Below are positions 23,923-35,954 of a DNA stretch of 64,000 bases, one piece after another. The stretch is from Marvania coccoides (lineage: Eukaryota; Chlorophyta; Trebouxiophyceae; Chlorellales; Chlorellaceae), in NCBI GenBank assembly GCA_963854735.1, contig OY978097.1, positions 3,286,001-3,350,000 on the forward strand, given 5' to 3'. Position numbers and translations under genes: made by a program. Under the pieces are notes generated by a model. The model did no database searches. It saw nothing but the letters and a program-made list of their open reading frames with translations, and was not told where the DNA came from. Numbering within the stretch: the first letter of the stretch is position 1; every line of letters starts with the position of its first letter.

Positions 23923-24570
23923 ATGGCCAAAGTTCTGAAGAGCGTCGGCGAGGCGCTGAATAAACTGGGGCTTCGGGCGCCGTGGCGGGTGAGTTGCTCC
24001 CTGGCTGTGTTCTCTCTGGCTCTGTTCACTGCCCTCACACCGAGTTAGCACCCCTTCCTGTTCAGTTTACCGGCCCTGCATCCTCCCCCGAGTACATGTC
24101 CCACCTGCCCAAGGCCACAGAGTACCGCATCAGAGCACCATCGTGAGTTCCACAGTGAGTGGCCCAAATCGAAGCCTCCTAGCCCCTCATTGCACACCCC
24201 TTTTCCTCCCCGCAGTACCCCTCCCTTCAGGGCCATTGTGCCCCAGGCAGAGGACGACAGAGTGTACAACATCAAGTACTACAGTGAGTTGGCGGAGGGG
24301 CAGTGCTGCCATAAGATACTGCCATTTATTTAGTTTGAATCGCTATTACTCACTACTACCACGTTTGGCACTTGCGCAGACCGCGATACGCGGCGGGCCT
24401 TTCTGCCTGGCGGAACAATGAAGCTGGAAAAGTCAACGGTGGATCCGCTGGCAAAGGCGGGCGAGGAGGGGGCGCTGCCGGAGCCAGTCAGGACGGCAGG
24501 AAAGCCGTACCAGTGGAGCGGCCCTCCGCGCAGCATTTTGGACCACGATGGCAACGGGTACACCATTTAA
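23923..24570 (+). CDS. Mitochondrial complex I subunit, B14.5a (NDUFA7)-like
   Basis: Four exons (23923-23988, 24066-24142, 24216-24283, 24380-24570) with 73-96 nt introns, all phases matching, give 133 residues. The product starts [20 protein letters not shown], then [20 protein letters not shown]. Its core [19 protein letters not shown] resembles the N.YY..RD.RR..PP block of NDUFA7, and it ends [20 protein letters not shown]. No signal or membrane segment. In the family it is an accessory subunit of the matrix arm of NADH:ubiquinone oxidoreductase. The gene structure is strong; the family name rests on one motif and overall size. Confidence 0.75.
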
Positions 24571-24860
24571 TCGCTCTCTTTATTTGCTGCCATCGGCGTC
24601 GGAGCCGAGCGAACGAAGTGCTAGTGCACGCGTTCTGCTCTGATGCTCGGCACCTCCTTTGTGTATTACTTTTACACTCTGTAAGAATGTGTTCTCCACT
24701 TGCCAGCTCTGCATGGCTGCTCGAGAGCCTGTTGCTGGGCAGCCTCAGTCAGCATGTTTTTATCCTTGTGCAAATAAAATTGGAGACCCTTTTATCAAAC
24801 CAATTTATTCAAAATCACCAGCACACCATCCCGTCACATGAATCGGCGGTGAACAGGGGA

Positions 24861-27800
24861 ATGCGCGATTTTATAAACAGTTCACATCAAATGCAGAGCT
24901 TTAGGACCGTGCTGGCTCGCGGACTGCCTCTGCTGCAGCGCTCCAATGCCGGGGCATTGAGACGAATTTGCGGGGTGCCCCGTCCCCGAAAGTTGGGCTC
25001 TTCTCGGCATCTGGGTGGGATCGATGTCCCCCATCGTGAGGCCTCCTCTTCCTCGTCGTCTCGGAGGGTGCAGGCCCGCGCTGCGGCGCTGGATGCCGTC
25101 ACGACCCCTGCCCCCCCCTCTCTCCCCAACCCCGATGCCCCCACCTTCCAGGAGGCCATCTCCCGTCTGCAGCACTACTGGGCGTCTGTCGGCTGCGCGG
25201 TGTGGCTGCCCCACAACACCGAGGTGGGCGCGGGCACCATGAATCCCGCCACCTTTCTTCGCGTGCTGGGCCCCGAGCCTTGGAACGTTGCCTACGCCGA
25301 GCCCTCCATCCGCCCCGACGACTCCCGCTACGGCACAAACCCCAACCGCGTGCAGCGCCACACCCAGTTCCAGGTCATCCTCAAACCCGACCCCGGGAAC
25401 CCCCAAGAGCTGTACCTGCGGTCTCTGGAGGCCCTTGGCATCGACACCACCCGCCACGACGTGCGCTTTGTGGAAGACAACTGGGAGAGCCCGGTGCTGG
25501 GGGCGTGGGGGCTGGGGTGGGAGGTGTGGCTGGACGGCATGGAGGTCACCCAGTTCACCTACTTCCAGCAGGCGGGCGGCAAACCGCTGGACGTGCCTGC
25601 GGTTGAGATCACGTACGGCCTGGAGCGCATCCTGATGTCGCTGCAGGGGGTCAATCACTTCAAGGACATCGCATACGCCCCCGGGATGTCGTACGGCGAG
25701 ATGTTTCTGCAGAACGAGTACGAGATGAGCGTGTACAACCTGGACGAGGCAGACGTGGCAGGGCAGCGGGAGAGGTTTGCGCTGTACGAGGCAGAAGCGC
25801 GGCGGCTGCTGGCCAAGCGGCTGCCGGTGCCCGCGTACGACCACCTGCTGAAGCTGTCCCACACCTTCAACATCATGGACGCTCGCGGCGCCGTGGGGGT
25901 GACAGAGCGCGCCAACTGCTTCGCCACGCTGCGTGCGCTGGCCCGGGAGATCACCGCGCTGTGGCTGGCGAGGCGGGAGGAGCAGGAGCACCCTCTGGGT
26001 CTGGTGCAGCCCCCGCTGCCGCCCATCGCCGCTGCCACAAGCCCGCTGCCCACGGTACCTGCCACGTTTGTGCTGGAGCTTGGCGGAGAAGAGCTGCCTC
26101 CTGATGACGTTGACAGTGCGCTGGAGCAGCTGCGCGCCCGCGTGCCTGCGCTGCTGGACCGACTCCGGCTGGGCCACGGCGGAGTCACATTCGAGGGCAC
26201 GCCGCGCCGCCTAGCGGTGGTGGTGCACTCCCTGGCCCCCAGACAGTCCAACTCTGCTGAGGCTACACGTGGGCCGCCCGCCAAGGTGGCTTACGATGGT
26301 GCCGGCGCCCCCACCCCGGCGCTGCTGGGTTTCTGCAAGAAGCTGGGCGTCACAGTGGAGGATTGCTACGCCGAGGCTGACGCCAAGGGCGTGGAGTACG
26401 TGTGGGTGGAGGTGAGAGAGGAGGGGCGCCCCGCTGCCGATGTGCTGGCTGCGGAGTTGCCGGCGTGCCTGGCTGGCGTGACCTTCAGGAAGAGCATGAG
26501 GTGGAGGGGGGACGCGGCGTTCAGTCGCCCACTGCGGTGGGTACTGGCGCTGCACGGCGGCGCTGTTGTGCCGCTGTCGTTCGCTGGGCTGGCTGCTGGG
26601 CGCACAACTCGAGTGCTGCGCAACGCCGCCACCCCCGAGATCGAGCTGGTCAGCGCTGACGACTACGCGGAGGTGCTGCGCGCAGGGCGCATCACCCTGG
26701 GGGTGGCACAGCGCCGCGACGACGTGTGGACTGGCGTGCATGCTGCTGCTGCCACCGTTGGTGGTGTTGTGCCCGACGGCTGCCGAGGGGACCTGCTGGC
26801 TGAGGTGGCCCACCTGGTGGAGAGTCCGACCGTGGTCCTGGGTTCTTTCCACCCTGGGTTCCTTCGCCTGCCCCGCGAGGTGTTGGTGATGGTGATGCGC
26901 AAGCACCAGCGCTACTTCCCGGTGTACGCGCCGCACAGCAACGAGCTGAAGCCCGCCTTTGTCACTGTGGCCAACGGAGACGTGGACGTGGAGACCGTGA
27001 GGGTGAGGGCAATGCATTTACCGATATTTGTTGTAGGGAGTTAATGAACGTTGATAAACAAGAAGGTTAAACATGAAGTTGTTTCCCCAAAAACTAACAC
27101 ACGTGCATTTGATTGACGCCATAGATCGGCAATGAGGCCGTGCTGCGCGCCCGCTTCGAGGACGCCCAGTTTTTCTACGAGGGTGACCTGGAGAAGACGC
27201 TGGAGCAGGTGCGGCCCAAACTGGCAGGCACAATGTTCCAAAAGGAGCTGGGCAGCATGCTGGACAAGTCGGACCGCGTGGCGGCCATCGTGGAGCCCCT
27301 GGCGGAGGCTTCTGGGCTGGGAGCTTCTGCCCCCGTTGCTGCTGCTGCTGCGCACCTGTGCAAGGCTGACTTGGCCACCTCCATGGTCATGGAGATGACC
27401 GCTCTGGCCGGCGTCATGGGGCAGCACTATGCTCTACGCGAGGGCCAAGACCCTGCCGTTGCCCAGGCCATTTTTGAGTCGGTGCTGCCGCGGAACGCCG
27501 GTGACGAGCTGCCGGCCAGCGATGCGGGCGTGCTGGTGTCTGTGGCAGACAAACTGGACTCCCTGGTGGGCCTGTTTGCTGCCGGGTGTGCGCCCACCGC
27601 CACAGCTGACCCATATGGGCTGCGCCGTGCCGCTGTGGGGCTGCTGCAGGTGCTGCTGGGATCTGGCGCGAGGGTAAACCTTGCGGTGGCAGTGGAGGCC
27701 GCTGCTGCGGTGCAGCCCATCGAGGTGTCTCCCTCGCACCGTGCTTCTGTGTTGGAGTTTGTGGAGCGCCGCCTTGAGCAGCTGCTGGTGGACTCTGGCG

Positions 27801-28255
27801 TGGCTGTGGAGGCGGTGCGGGCTGCGCTGGCGGAGCGGGGGACAGACCCCGCCTTGGCCGCCGCCACCGCGCGCGAGACCAGCTCTGAGATGGCTGCCGG
27901 CGAGGGGGGGCGCCTCCACCAGGTGATGGTGGCAATGGCCCGCCCTGTGAGGCTGACCAGAGGCAAAGACGTTGCTGACGGGTGGGCGGTTGACCCGGCG
28001 CTGTTTCAGAGCCCCGAGGAGGGCGCTCTGCATGCTGCGTTCCTTGAGGTTTCTGCCAAGGTGCAGCCAGACATGGGTGTGAGGGAGTTTGTGGAGGCTG
28101 CAGAGGCGCTGATCACGCCGCTGGATGCCTACTTCGACAAAGTGTTCGTCATGTGCGAGGAGGAAGCCGTGCGGCAGGGCCGGTTGGCGCTGCTGCGGGA
28201 CATTGCTGCGCTGCCAAAGGGGATCATTGACCTGGCAGAGCTCCCTGGCTTCTAA
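24861..28255 (+). CDS. Organellar glycyl-tRNA synthetase, bacterial alpha-beta fusion
   Basis: Charges tRNA-Gly in plastids and probably mitochondria (Arabidopsis EDD1 type). Exons 24861-27002 and 27125-28255 join over a 122-nt intron in phase, 1090 residues. The N-terminus is a basic/Ser-rich leader ([20 protein letters not shown]). The alpha chain follows from about residue 90: [72 protein letters not shown]. After a short Pro linker comes the beta chain: [48 protein letters not shown], and the DALR-like C-terminal region with FFDKVFVM-type YFDKVFVM. Start may be 24861 or the in-frame ATG at 24891. Confidence 0.95.
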
Positions 28256-28717
28256 AATAAAATTGCTATTATGTTTTCTGGTTCGTCCATCTAACTATTG
28301 TTACATATGTACTTTTATTCGGTCAGTCGCACAGCTCTGTAAGCTTGGCGTGAGTGTTGCACAGAGAGAGACAGAAGAGCGTGGGCACGCACGAGGGAAA
28401 AAATGCTTTAGGGATGGCGAAAAAGGGTAGAGTATAATGACAATGAACAGTTAAAAGAGAAAGCGCTGCTGACACCCTCTGCAGGGGCCAACCGTGTTGT
28501 GTTTCATTCCAAAAAAATAATGGCCGAGTAAAAATTGTATGATAGGTAGGCAAAGCGAGGGGTTTTGCGAGTATATGAATGGGTACTATGTTCACAGTAA
28601 TTTATGTATAAGTTTGCTTTTTATTCAGTCTGCGTCAGTGTGCTGGCAGGGTGCCACCACCTACCTCTGGGCAACGCCAATTAGTTCTATTTTCAAGCGC
28701 CCGTGGGGATTTACAAT
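28256..28717. other. Intergenic, convergent 3' ends
   Basis: AT-rich 3' flank between the glycyl-tRNA synthetase gene (plus) and the GT61-like gene (minus). No other feature seen. Confidence 0.65.
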
Positions 28718-31481
28718 TCACAAGCCTGGCATTGGCGAGATTCCTGCGCGCTCCATCAACTCGTCGACTTCTGGCCCAAACAAGTTCATGTCCACGTAGG
28801 TGTTTTGCTGCGGGAAAAAATAATTGAAAGACAATAAGAGCTGTTATGAGCATGAAACATCAATGCAATGAGCGCTATCGATTTCTCTCTAGCGTTTGAT
28901 TCGTTTATTCAGCGGGCTACTCACATATATCCACAGGTTTCCTGGCAGTCCATCTGAGGGCAGCGGCATGTCTGGGTCGGGGTGGAGGGCGTACACAGTC
29001 TGGTTTTCATCCTTCTTAGAGTAGTCACTGCGGCGGAAGAATGCGTTCTTGCGCAGTGGGTTAACCCACTCCACGTAGGGGCACTCTGACGCCAGCACGA
29101 TTTCTCTGTAGTTGTACCCACGCAGCGTGGAGCCGTCGGGCAGCCGCCAACCGTAGGGGAACCTACAAGTTGAATAATAAAACCATTGTGTTTCAGAAGA
29201 CAGCGATTTAAATAATTAAATAAACACTACTGCTGTCGGTATTAAAAATCTAAACTCACATCTGCATCGTGGTGGCTCCGCGCTTTATGAACAGCCCGTT
29301 GGTCCACCCCGCGCCGTGCATCCCGATCATCACGTCCGTGGTGGCCAGCATGTCCATCACCCGGTGCAGCGGCTCCTCAAAGGTGGTCACCCTCAGCGTG
29401 ACGTTGTACTTTGCAAGAATGTACGCCAAAATGTCGCCCTCATTCAACACGCCTCGAGAAAAGAAGTTACGGGACATGTAGGTCACCACGGGGCGCGGCT
29501 TCTCGTGCTCAAACACCGCGGTGCGGTCAAACCACTTGGCAGAGGAGGTTTCTGCGGAGGCAGCCTTGCGGCGCCCCACGTGGCCAGCAGCCAAACTGGA
29601 GCGGTGGTGAGAGTGCAGCGACGACGACAGCAACTGTCTTCGTCTTCTTCGATCCTGGTCTACAAACCCATCCAGCGCTGCCATCCCATCGCCACCACCG
29701 CTGGCGCTGTTTTGTTGTGAAAACGCCCGACCAGCAACGCCCTCGTAATCATCCTCGTAGTCGTCAACGTGCCCTCTGTCGTCCGCTGCTGCCGCTGCTC
29801 GCGCCTCTGCCGCCCCGCCGTACCGCTGCATGTACCGCTCCACCGCTCTTTCCACCAGCTTGTCGTGCGCTTTCCACCGCGACCGCAGCTCAGCGCGCTC
29901 CTCACGCAGCATGCCGGGGACCTCTCGCGCGTTGATGCCGTCTAGCACGCCGTCCCGCAGGTCCTCTGGGCCCACCCCGTGCCGCAGTCGCTCCATGGAC
30001 CGCGATTTGTACCCCCCCCACGGCGCAACCCCCTTGGCCTCCTCACCCACCACCCACTCTCGCTGGGCGCTGCGCACAAACTCTTTGAACACCGCCATGG
30101 CCTCAATCCGCGCGTTCAGGTTGTCCACCCTCGGGAACTTTGCCAGCGCCTCTGGGTCTGGCTCGGTGGTGTTGATGGCCTGATAGAAATTCAAGGTCGA
30201 CGTCTTGCCAACCACCAGACTGCGGAAACACGCGCCCTCCACAGTGGCCCAGTCCCGCACGTCCTGCGTCATCGAGCTGTACAGGTGCGCCCACACGTTC
30301 ATCACCGAGCTGGCGGTGTAGGGAACGATGACGGGGCCAGCGCCTGCACGACGAACAGACACCACAGCGCCCTCCCGGCACCACGGCTCGGTGGCGGGGT
30401 CGCAGGCGACCCGCTCCAGCATCCCGGTGCGTGGCTCACAGTCCGTCTCCTGCACCACCCTCTCCGTTGTGGGGTCGTACCGGAAGGGGCACCCCTCGCC
30501 TGTTCCGTCGGTGATCTCGGTCAACCGCCCGCCGGGCCCCACCGACGCCAGCGGCAGCTGACCCAGCTCTCTCAGCGTCTGAAACAGCCCCATGAGCCCC
30601 TCGTTCCAGGTGTGCCAGATGTTGTAAGAGTAGCGGACCTGCAGCAGGTACGCCATGGGGTCCACCCAAGAGGAGCACCGGGGCTGGGCCTGGGTGGCGG
30701 GGATGTACTCCACGGGGAGGTAGAACCACTTTGTGTTGTGCAGGTCACCCTTGAGCACGATCATGGTGGGCAGCGCTGGCGAGGTTGTGTTGCCCGACAC
30801 CATGTCGACCCAGTGCGGGGTGGTGGGGGGGGTGAAGGCGTCGGGGTCGTAAAACACAGAAATCTTGTCGCGGTTGAGCTGCACGTTGTCGAAGCGGTAG
30901 TAGTACTTGTTCATGAGACCGGTGCCCGACGCCGACGCCTGCACCACGGCTTTTGAAACAATGTGGGAGGGCTGCTGGGCGTGGGGGCCGCCGCCAGCTG
31001 CTTGGCCCACGTCCTTCCTGGCGTGCACCGCCCCCGAGATCCAGTCTGCGAGCTCGTCGCCAGAGTCGGCAGCAATTGCCGTCTGCTCCTGCCGCACCGT
31101 GGTGGTGGTGGCGGAGCCGTCGTTGGAGCGGGTGACGCTCTCGGTGAGGACGTGGTGGATGAGGGTGTGCGACTTGGGGTGCAGGGCGTGGCGCACAGGG
31201 ATGGAGAGAGTGGCCACCAGCACGAGTACTGCGATGATGGCCCCGATGTGGCCATGGTACGCGTAGAACCGCCACTTGGGATGCTGCAAATTGCACCAGT
31301 TGACGCACGTGTTAATGGGGTTAAACTGGGTCGAGTCAGCTGTTGGCGCTGCACTCTGACTAGAGTCGATCACTCGATAACTACCAGCAGGCTGCCTTAC
31401 CGATGGGCCCTTTCGCCGCCTCCTCCCCTTCATCAGCCCAGGGCTGGTTAAGTTCGACAACCACTCGTCTCCGCCAGGCAT
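28718..31481 (-). CDS. GT61-like glycosyltransferase, type II membrane protein
   Basis: Exons 31481-29260, 29162-28925 and 28807-28718, with phases matching, give 849 residues. A cytosolic basic N-terminus (KGRRRRKGPS) precedes one membrane anchor (IGAIIAVLVLVATLSIPV). The lumenal region carries a conserved C-terminal block: PVVTYMSRNFFSRGVLNEGD, TTFEEPLHRVMDMLATTDVM, IGMHGAGWTNGLFIKRGAT, then FPYGWRLPDGSTL from exon 2. The D.M.G.HGAG..N..F motif is typical of the DUF563/GT61 family (plant xylosyl/arabinosyltransferases, animal EOGT and POMGNT2). Golgi or ER location is inferred. A disordered Arg/Ala-rich insert sits in the middle. The sugar donor cannot be read. Confidence 0.83.
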
Positions 31482-31699
31482 TTTGGAACTCGCTATGTAC
31501 TCATTATTTTAATTTTTCGCTATTCAATCAGACGCTAACAACCAGGCGGCCGGGGCTTCTGGGCGAACCAATGTAGGTAATGTTGTTGTTACAAACCAAA
31601 AATAAATAAAACGATGGGAGTGAGTATGACCGGAGAAACGCGTTCCGAATTTCAAAAAACACCTCAGCTGTCCATACCCACAGCACGATCGTTACCTCA

Positions 31700-32713
31700 T
31701 TATGCCACCGTCGCCGCCAATTGCTGCTCCTCCAGGAACCTCTCCGCCACCGACATGTCGTCGGGCGTGGTGACCTTGATGTTGGTGTAGGCCCCGGGCG
31801 TGATGACCACCGGCTCGCCCATGGCCTCAATGATGGACACGTCATCGGTCAACTCCAGCCCCTCCCTAGCCACCAGCTCGAACCCTTGCCGCAGCAGCTC
31901 CGGCCTGATGACCTGCGGCGTCTGCACCTCCCACAACGCAGCGCGCTTCAGCGTCTTGACCACCCGCAGCTCAGCGTCGACCTCCTTGATGGTGGGCTTC
32001 ACCGGCACCCCCAGCACCGCCGCGCCCACCCGCACCGCGTCGGCGAAGCAGGCGTCTGCGTCCTTCGCCGTGATGAGCGGCCGTGCCGAGTCGTGCACCG
32101 CCACCAGCGTGGCGCCCTCCCGCACCTCCTGCAGCCCGTTGAAAACGCTGTCCTGGCGCTCTGCGCCTGGTAGTGCGAATTTGAGGGGCAGGGTGCACCC
32201 GCACTGCGCGTAGCACTTTTCGAAGACGTCCCTCCAGTCTGGCTCGCACACCACCACGATCTCCCCCACTGCAGGCATCTTGGAAAATGTCACCATGGAG
32301 TAGGTGGCGATGGGCTGGCCGCAGAGCTCAAGGTACTGCTTGGGGATGGCTGCACCCATGCGCTTGCCAACGCCGCCGGCAAGCAGCACCAGGCTCACGC
32401 TGCCAGGGGGGATCTGCTGGTTCAAAAAAAAAGGAGAAACAGATGAGAAAGATGCAAGGATGAAAAAATAGGTGTCGGAGCGTTATCGGCTCACCTCGGC
32501 AGCAGCAGCAGCAGCAGCAGCGGCGGAGCAGGTGGTGGCGGCAGCGGGGGAGCGGGCCTTACTGCTGTCGGACCGCCATGTTCGCTGGGCCGGCGCATAT
32601 TTGCGGGGCTGCAGCTTCGAACCATATGTGAATGAGCGGGAGGCCATGGCCACGGGGCGCATCATCGCCGCGGGACGCAAAATCTCAACATGGTGAGCAC
32701 TTGAAATCTTCAT
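31700..32713 (-). CDS. ispD: 2-C-methyl-D-erythritol 4-phosphate cytidylyltransferase
   Basis: Third step of the plastid MEP isoprenoid pathway: CTP plus MEP to CDP-ME. Exon 1 (32713-32495) encodes only the leader; exon 2 (32416-31700) encodes the whole enzyme; total 311 residues. The leader is basic and Ala/Ser-rich and ends in an Ala9 tract from GCA repeats; in-frame ATGs at 32665 and 32662 are alternative starts. The catalytic part shows [20 protein letters not shown] (CTP loop), [45 protein letters not shown] and [10 protein letters not shown]. The plastid role follows from the leader and the pathway. The split between targeting exon and enzyme exon is clean. Confidence 0.96.
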
Positions 32714-32888
32714 AATGCCCGTTCCCCGAGCCCGGAAGAAGTTGGGCTTTATCTGAATACCTTGATTGAAAATAAATATACAGCGATCGCCCTAGCAATT
32801 GTGCGAGATCACTCTTTCTCACTGAGTCAAGCTGCATCACCACCATGCTTCGTTTTAAATTTTAATTATAAACCGACAAATTGAAGAG

Positions 32889-33858
32889 ATGAGTCTTCTG
32901 GGCACAGGAAGCTCGGCTTATGCAGGGAGATATGGACTGAACGTAAGCCATTTGATCATTTTGTTTGAGTGAACACTTGGTGTTCGACATGCATGATGCG
33001 TTAGCTTAATTTTTAAAGCACGCGTAGTTATTGAAACGACGGTGCTGACATTTTGCCTCTAAATTGCAGCGAGGGGGTGGCGGAGGAGCGGGTGATGGCG
33101 GGGCTCCAAAATGCCAAAAGTGCTTGCAGATGGGGCACTGGACCTACGAATGCAAAAACAAACCTGTATACAAGTCGCGCCCCACCCGTTCCCAGCAGCT
33201 GAGGGACCCCATGGTGCGTATAGCCCATTGCAATTGTATTTTTCGTTTTTTTTTCTTCTCTTGCTGCTCACCAGTTTTCCCTTAACATCGCGTATTTTTT
33301 TGCGAATCGCAGGCCAGACAAAAGTTCATGGACGCGTCCGAGGTCCCTGAGGAGCTGCGCAGCCAGGCGGAGCTGAAGAAGGCAGCAGTGCCAGCTTTGG
33401 AGGCGCCGCCAAAAAAAGAAAAGGGACGCAAGCGCCGCCGCTCGTCTTCGTCTTCGTCTTCCTCATCTTCATCCTCATCGTCATCGTCATCCTCATCCAG
33501 TGGAAGCGACAGCGGCTCATCGTCGTCTTCCAGCGGCAGCAGCAACAGTGGCACCTCTTCAGGGTCGTCCACGGTCTCATCTTCCTCTGCGTCATCCTCA
33601 GCTGGGACTTCGTCAAGCGGCAGCAGCGACTCTGGCAGCCCCAGGCGAGGAAAGGGCGACCGCAGCAAGCGCAGCCCCACTCCACCCCGCCGCCGCAGGC
33701 ATCGGTCGTCCAGCGAGGCCAGAAAGAAGGATTCAGGCGCAGAAGAGTACTACGGCAGCGGAAAGGCCACGGGGAAGAGCCGAAAGGGGCGCGAACGCAG
33801 CGCTGGCAGGGGCAGCAGCGGCGAGGAAGATGAGAAGAAGAAAAGTAGCAGAGACTGA
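32889..33858 (+). CDS. Zinc-knuckle protein, ZCCHC10-like
   Basis: Exons 32889-32942, 33070-33213 and 33313-33858, all phase 0, give 247 residues. After MSLLGTGSSAYAGRYGLN and a Gly-rich stretch comes one CCHC knuckle, CQKCLQMGHWTYEC, followed by KPVYKSRPTRSQQLRDP. This block is characteristic of ZCCHC10 relatives. The third exon carries about 40 Ser encoded by a degenerate TCN tract at 33441-33500, then RRRRHRSSSEARKK-type basic/Ser patches like an RS domain. An RNA-related nuclear role is likely but inferred. Introns are 127 and 99 nt. Confidence 0.88.
33441..33500 (+). repeat. TCN-rich serine-coding tract
   Basis: A 60-nt stretch made of TCT/TCG/TCA/TCC codons in the zinc-knuckle gene, encoding an unbroken Ser run. 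The mixed codons suggest selection for serine rather than recent slippage alone. Confidence 0.85.
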
Positions 33859-34098
33859 GTGGCTGGCTAGCTATAGGAGGCATCACTTTTCATTACACTT
33901 GTACTGGTGGGAAAACTTTGACCATTGTGATCTTCTTGCCCTCTGGCGCTGCCGTTGCATTTTTTTTATGGGTATAATTAAAATACGTTGTCACAAACAA
34001 AGCAGAAAACTAAATCAATCACATTTCAATCTAAATAATAGTAATCGTGGGTTTATCGTATGTTATCCATGACCCACCAATGCACATGCGGCATTTCT

Positions 34099-34930
34099 CT
34101 AGGCCTTGATGAGGTACCTCATGGCAGCCTGCTTCACTTTTGTCATGAACTCCGCTGCCTCGTCCTGCTTTGCCGCCTTGGCGCCCTCAATGTTCTGGTC
34201 CAGCACGTCAAACAGTGCCTGGTCAATCTCACCAGCGCCTGCCATCTCCAGCAGCGTGGCCTTTTTGTCGCGAGAGGTCAGCAGTTTCTTCAGCCTGTCA
34301 GGGGCGGCAGCAACGGCGGCTGTGGACTTGTCTACCGCCTCGACCGCCTCCTCCAGGTACTGCCGCAGGGTCTCAAGCTCCGCCAGGCGCTCCTCGTCAG
34401 GCGCAGTGGACAGCCGCTGCACGCCCACCAGCTTGTCTATCACCAAGAAAAAGTCCTTGCCCAGGCTGGGCCGGCACCGCGCCACCTCGTACTCCATTTC
34501 GTCGGCGTCCGTGTCCAAAAAGTACTCTACCAGATCGTAGGGGTCGTTGGGGGGCACGCGCTCCTCCCTGCGCTGGTCCCGCTCCACCTTTTGCTGCTCC
34601 ATGAACGTCGTCACCTGCGCCTTGTACTCCTGGTCGCTGCTGATGCGCTGGCCCATAAGCTTGCGGTCGATGATGCCCTCCTGGGGGCCGGTCTTGAACA
34701 GGCCCTCGGGGTCCTACAAGGAGGGGGACAGATGTGTTGAGCGGCGGAGCGATGCTTGAGAGACGATTGAAAAATGGAGCACTCTTTTGAATTCTAAAAA
34801 TGCAAGTCTCAAAGAGTAAGCACACCCAGGCTGTTGCTTGGACCGTCACAGAGCGCCTGCCGGCTCTTCTAGGGACCAGCACTGTTCCCCGAGATGCGAA
34901 AGCGAGAGTCTTGCACAGCGCAAACGCCAT
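34099..34930 (-). CDS. Conserved plastid-type protein of unknown function
   Basis: Exons 34930-34826 and 34713-34099 join over a 112-nt intron in phase 0, 239 residues. The first 30 residues (MAFALCKTLAFASRGTVLVP, then RRAGRRSVTVQAT) look like a plastid transit peptide cut near VQA. The mature protein starts AWDPEGLFKTGPQEGIIDRK. It contains NDPYDLVEYFLDTDADEMEY and FFLVIDKLVGVQRL, then acidic/Ala-rich helices to the end. No membrane segment or cysteine cluster. I believe similar proteins occur in plants and cyanobacteria, but I cannot name a function. Confidence 0.78.
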
Positions 34931-35484
34931 GGTGCGCACTACCAATAAATTTATTTAAAATGTGCCAAAATGCTGGGGTGCACCGCCGCCGAAACGAGCG
35001 AATTCCGATGGTTCGGACTTGAAAATTCACCCACAAAAATAATATATATGAGAGAGCTGCGGCCACAGTAATGCCCTATTAATGCTTCCGGCACGGCTTT
35101 AAACTAAAACTATATTTAGTATGCACCAGAAGTCGCATTACTGCAAACTCGTTTTTTTCCTCCTCATCCGGATGGATCCAGCACGCACCAGCCCACTTCA
35201 TGGAGCGTCGGCGTCACGGCTGCGGAACTTGTGTGCCCACTAAGAAGCGCCGTGAGCTTTGCTGGAGCTTGCATGCGCAGTGCGGCGGTGCCAGTTATGA
35301 GAGATTCGCGGCCTCCCGGCTTCCCCTGCTGAAACCAACTTAATGCCGCAGCTCCCACAGTAAACGATTTCCGCTATCACTACTTACAAAATTTTAGACA
35401 TAAGCATGGCCTGGCAGTTCACAAAATTATAACTTGGCGCTGAATTATTGTTTTGTCGTACACTTTTCCCACATCGCCACAACC
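34931..35484. other. Intergenic
   Basis: Mixed-composition sequence between two minus-strand genes. Open frames here have no recognisable protein content. Nothing found. Confidence 0.55.
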
Positions 35485-35954
35485 TCAGCCCTTCTGCTCG
35501 TCCTTCTCGCGCTGCTGGCGTTGGTACTCTTCCACCGCCTTTTTCTTGTCGCCGGTGGCGAAGTGAAGCTCTTGGCCTGTGGATGGCGGAGGCGGTAAAA
35601 ATACAGAAAGCGGGGTTATATAAAAATTGAAAACTAGTTAAATCCTTCATATTTAAACAATATTCAGCAACGTAAAAGCAGGAAAACCAACTGCGGTGTG
35701 CTTTCATACCGTATTTCATGGCGCGGGTGGCCGCCGCCTTCTCGCCTGCTGTCAGACCAGTCTCATCGGGCTCCATGCGGTGATCGCCGCCCTCGGTGGC
35801 AGCCTGTATAATAATAACAAATAAGAGGGTCACTCAGGCCAGAGGGTGTGCCTCATTGGGGGGAAAATGAAGCGGCAAACGCAGAGCCCTTTGTAGCTTC
35901 GGTTTTCTCCCCTACCTTGGTCTTGGTGGTAGTTTTGGCCTTTCCTTTGGTCAT
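35485..35954 (-). CDS. Small three-exon protein, unknown
   Basis: A 74-residue gene that single-frame ORF finding misses. Exons 35954-35916, 35803-35710 and 35576-35485 are flanked by clean GT/AG sites (AAG|GTAGGG, ATACAG|GCTGCC, TACG|GTATGA, CCACAG|GCCAAG), and phases match. The product begins MTKGKAKTTTKTK, has DHRMEPDETGLTAGEKAAAT in the middle, and ends QELHFATGDKKKAVEEYQRQ with a charged tail. It is very hydrophilic, Lys/Glu-rich, with no signal peptide or cysteine. The basic N-terminus could bind nucleic acid. I do not recognise a family. Confidence 0.65.

Noticed and set aside
24372..24860. Glycyl-tRNA synthetase frame extended to 24372
   Set aside because: The upstream part overlaps the coding exon of the B14.5a-like gene in another frame and its 3' flank; no ATG with a leader is present before 24861.
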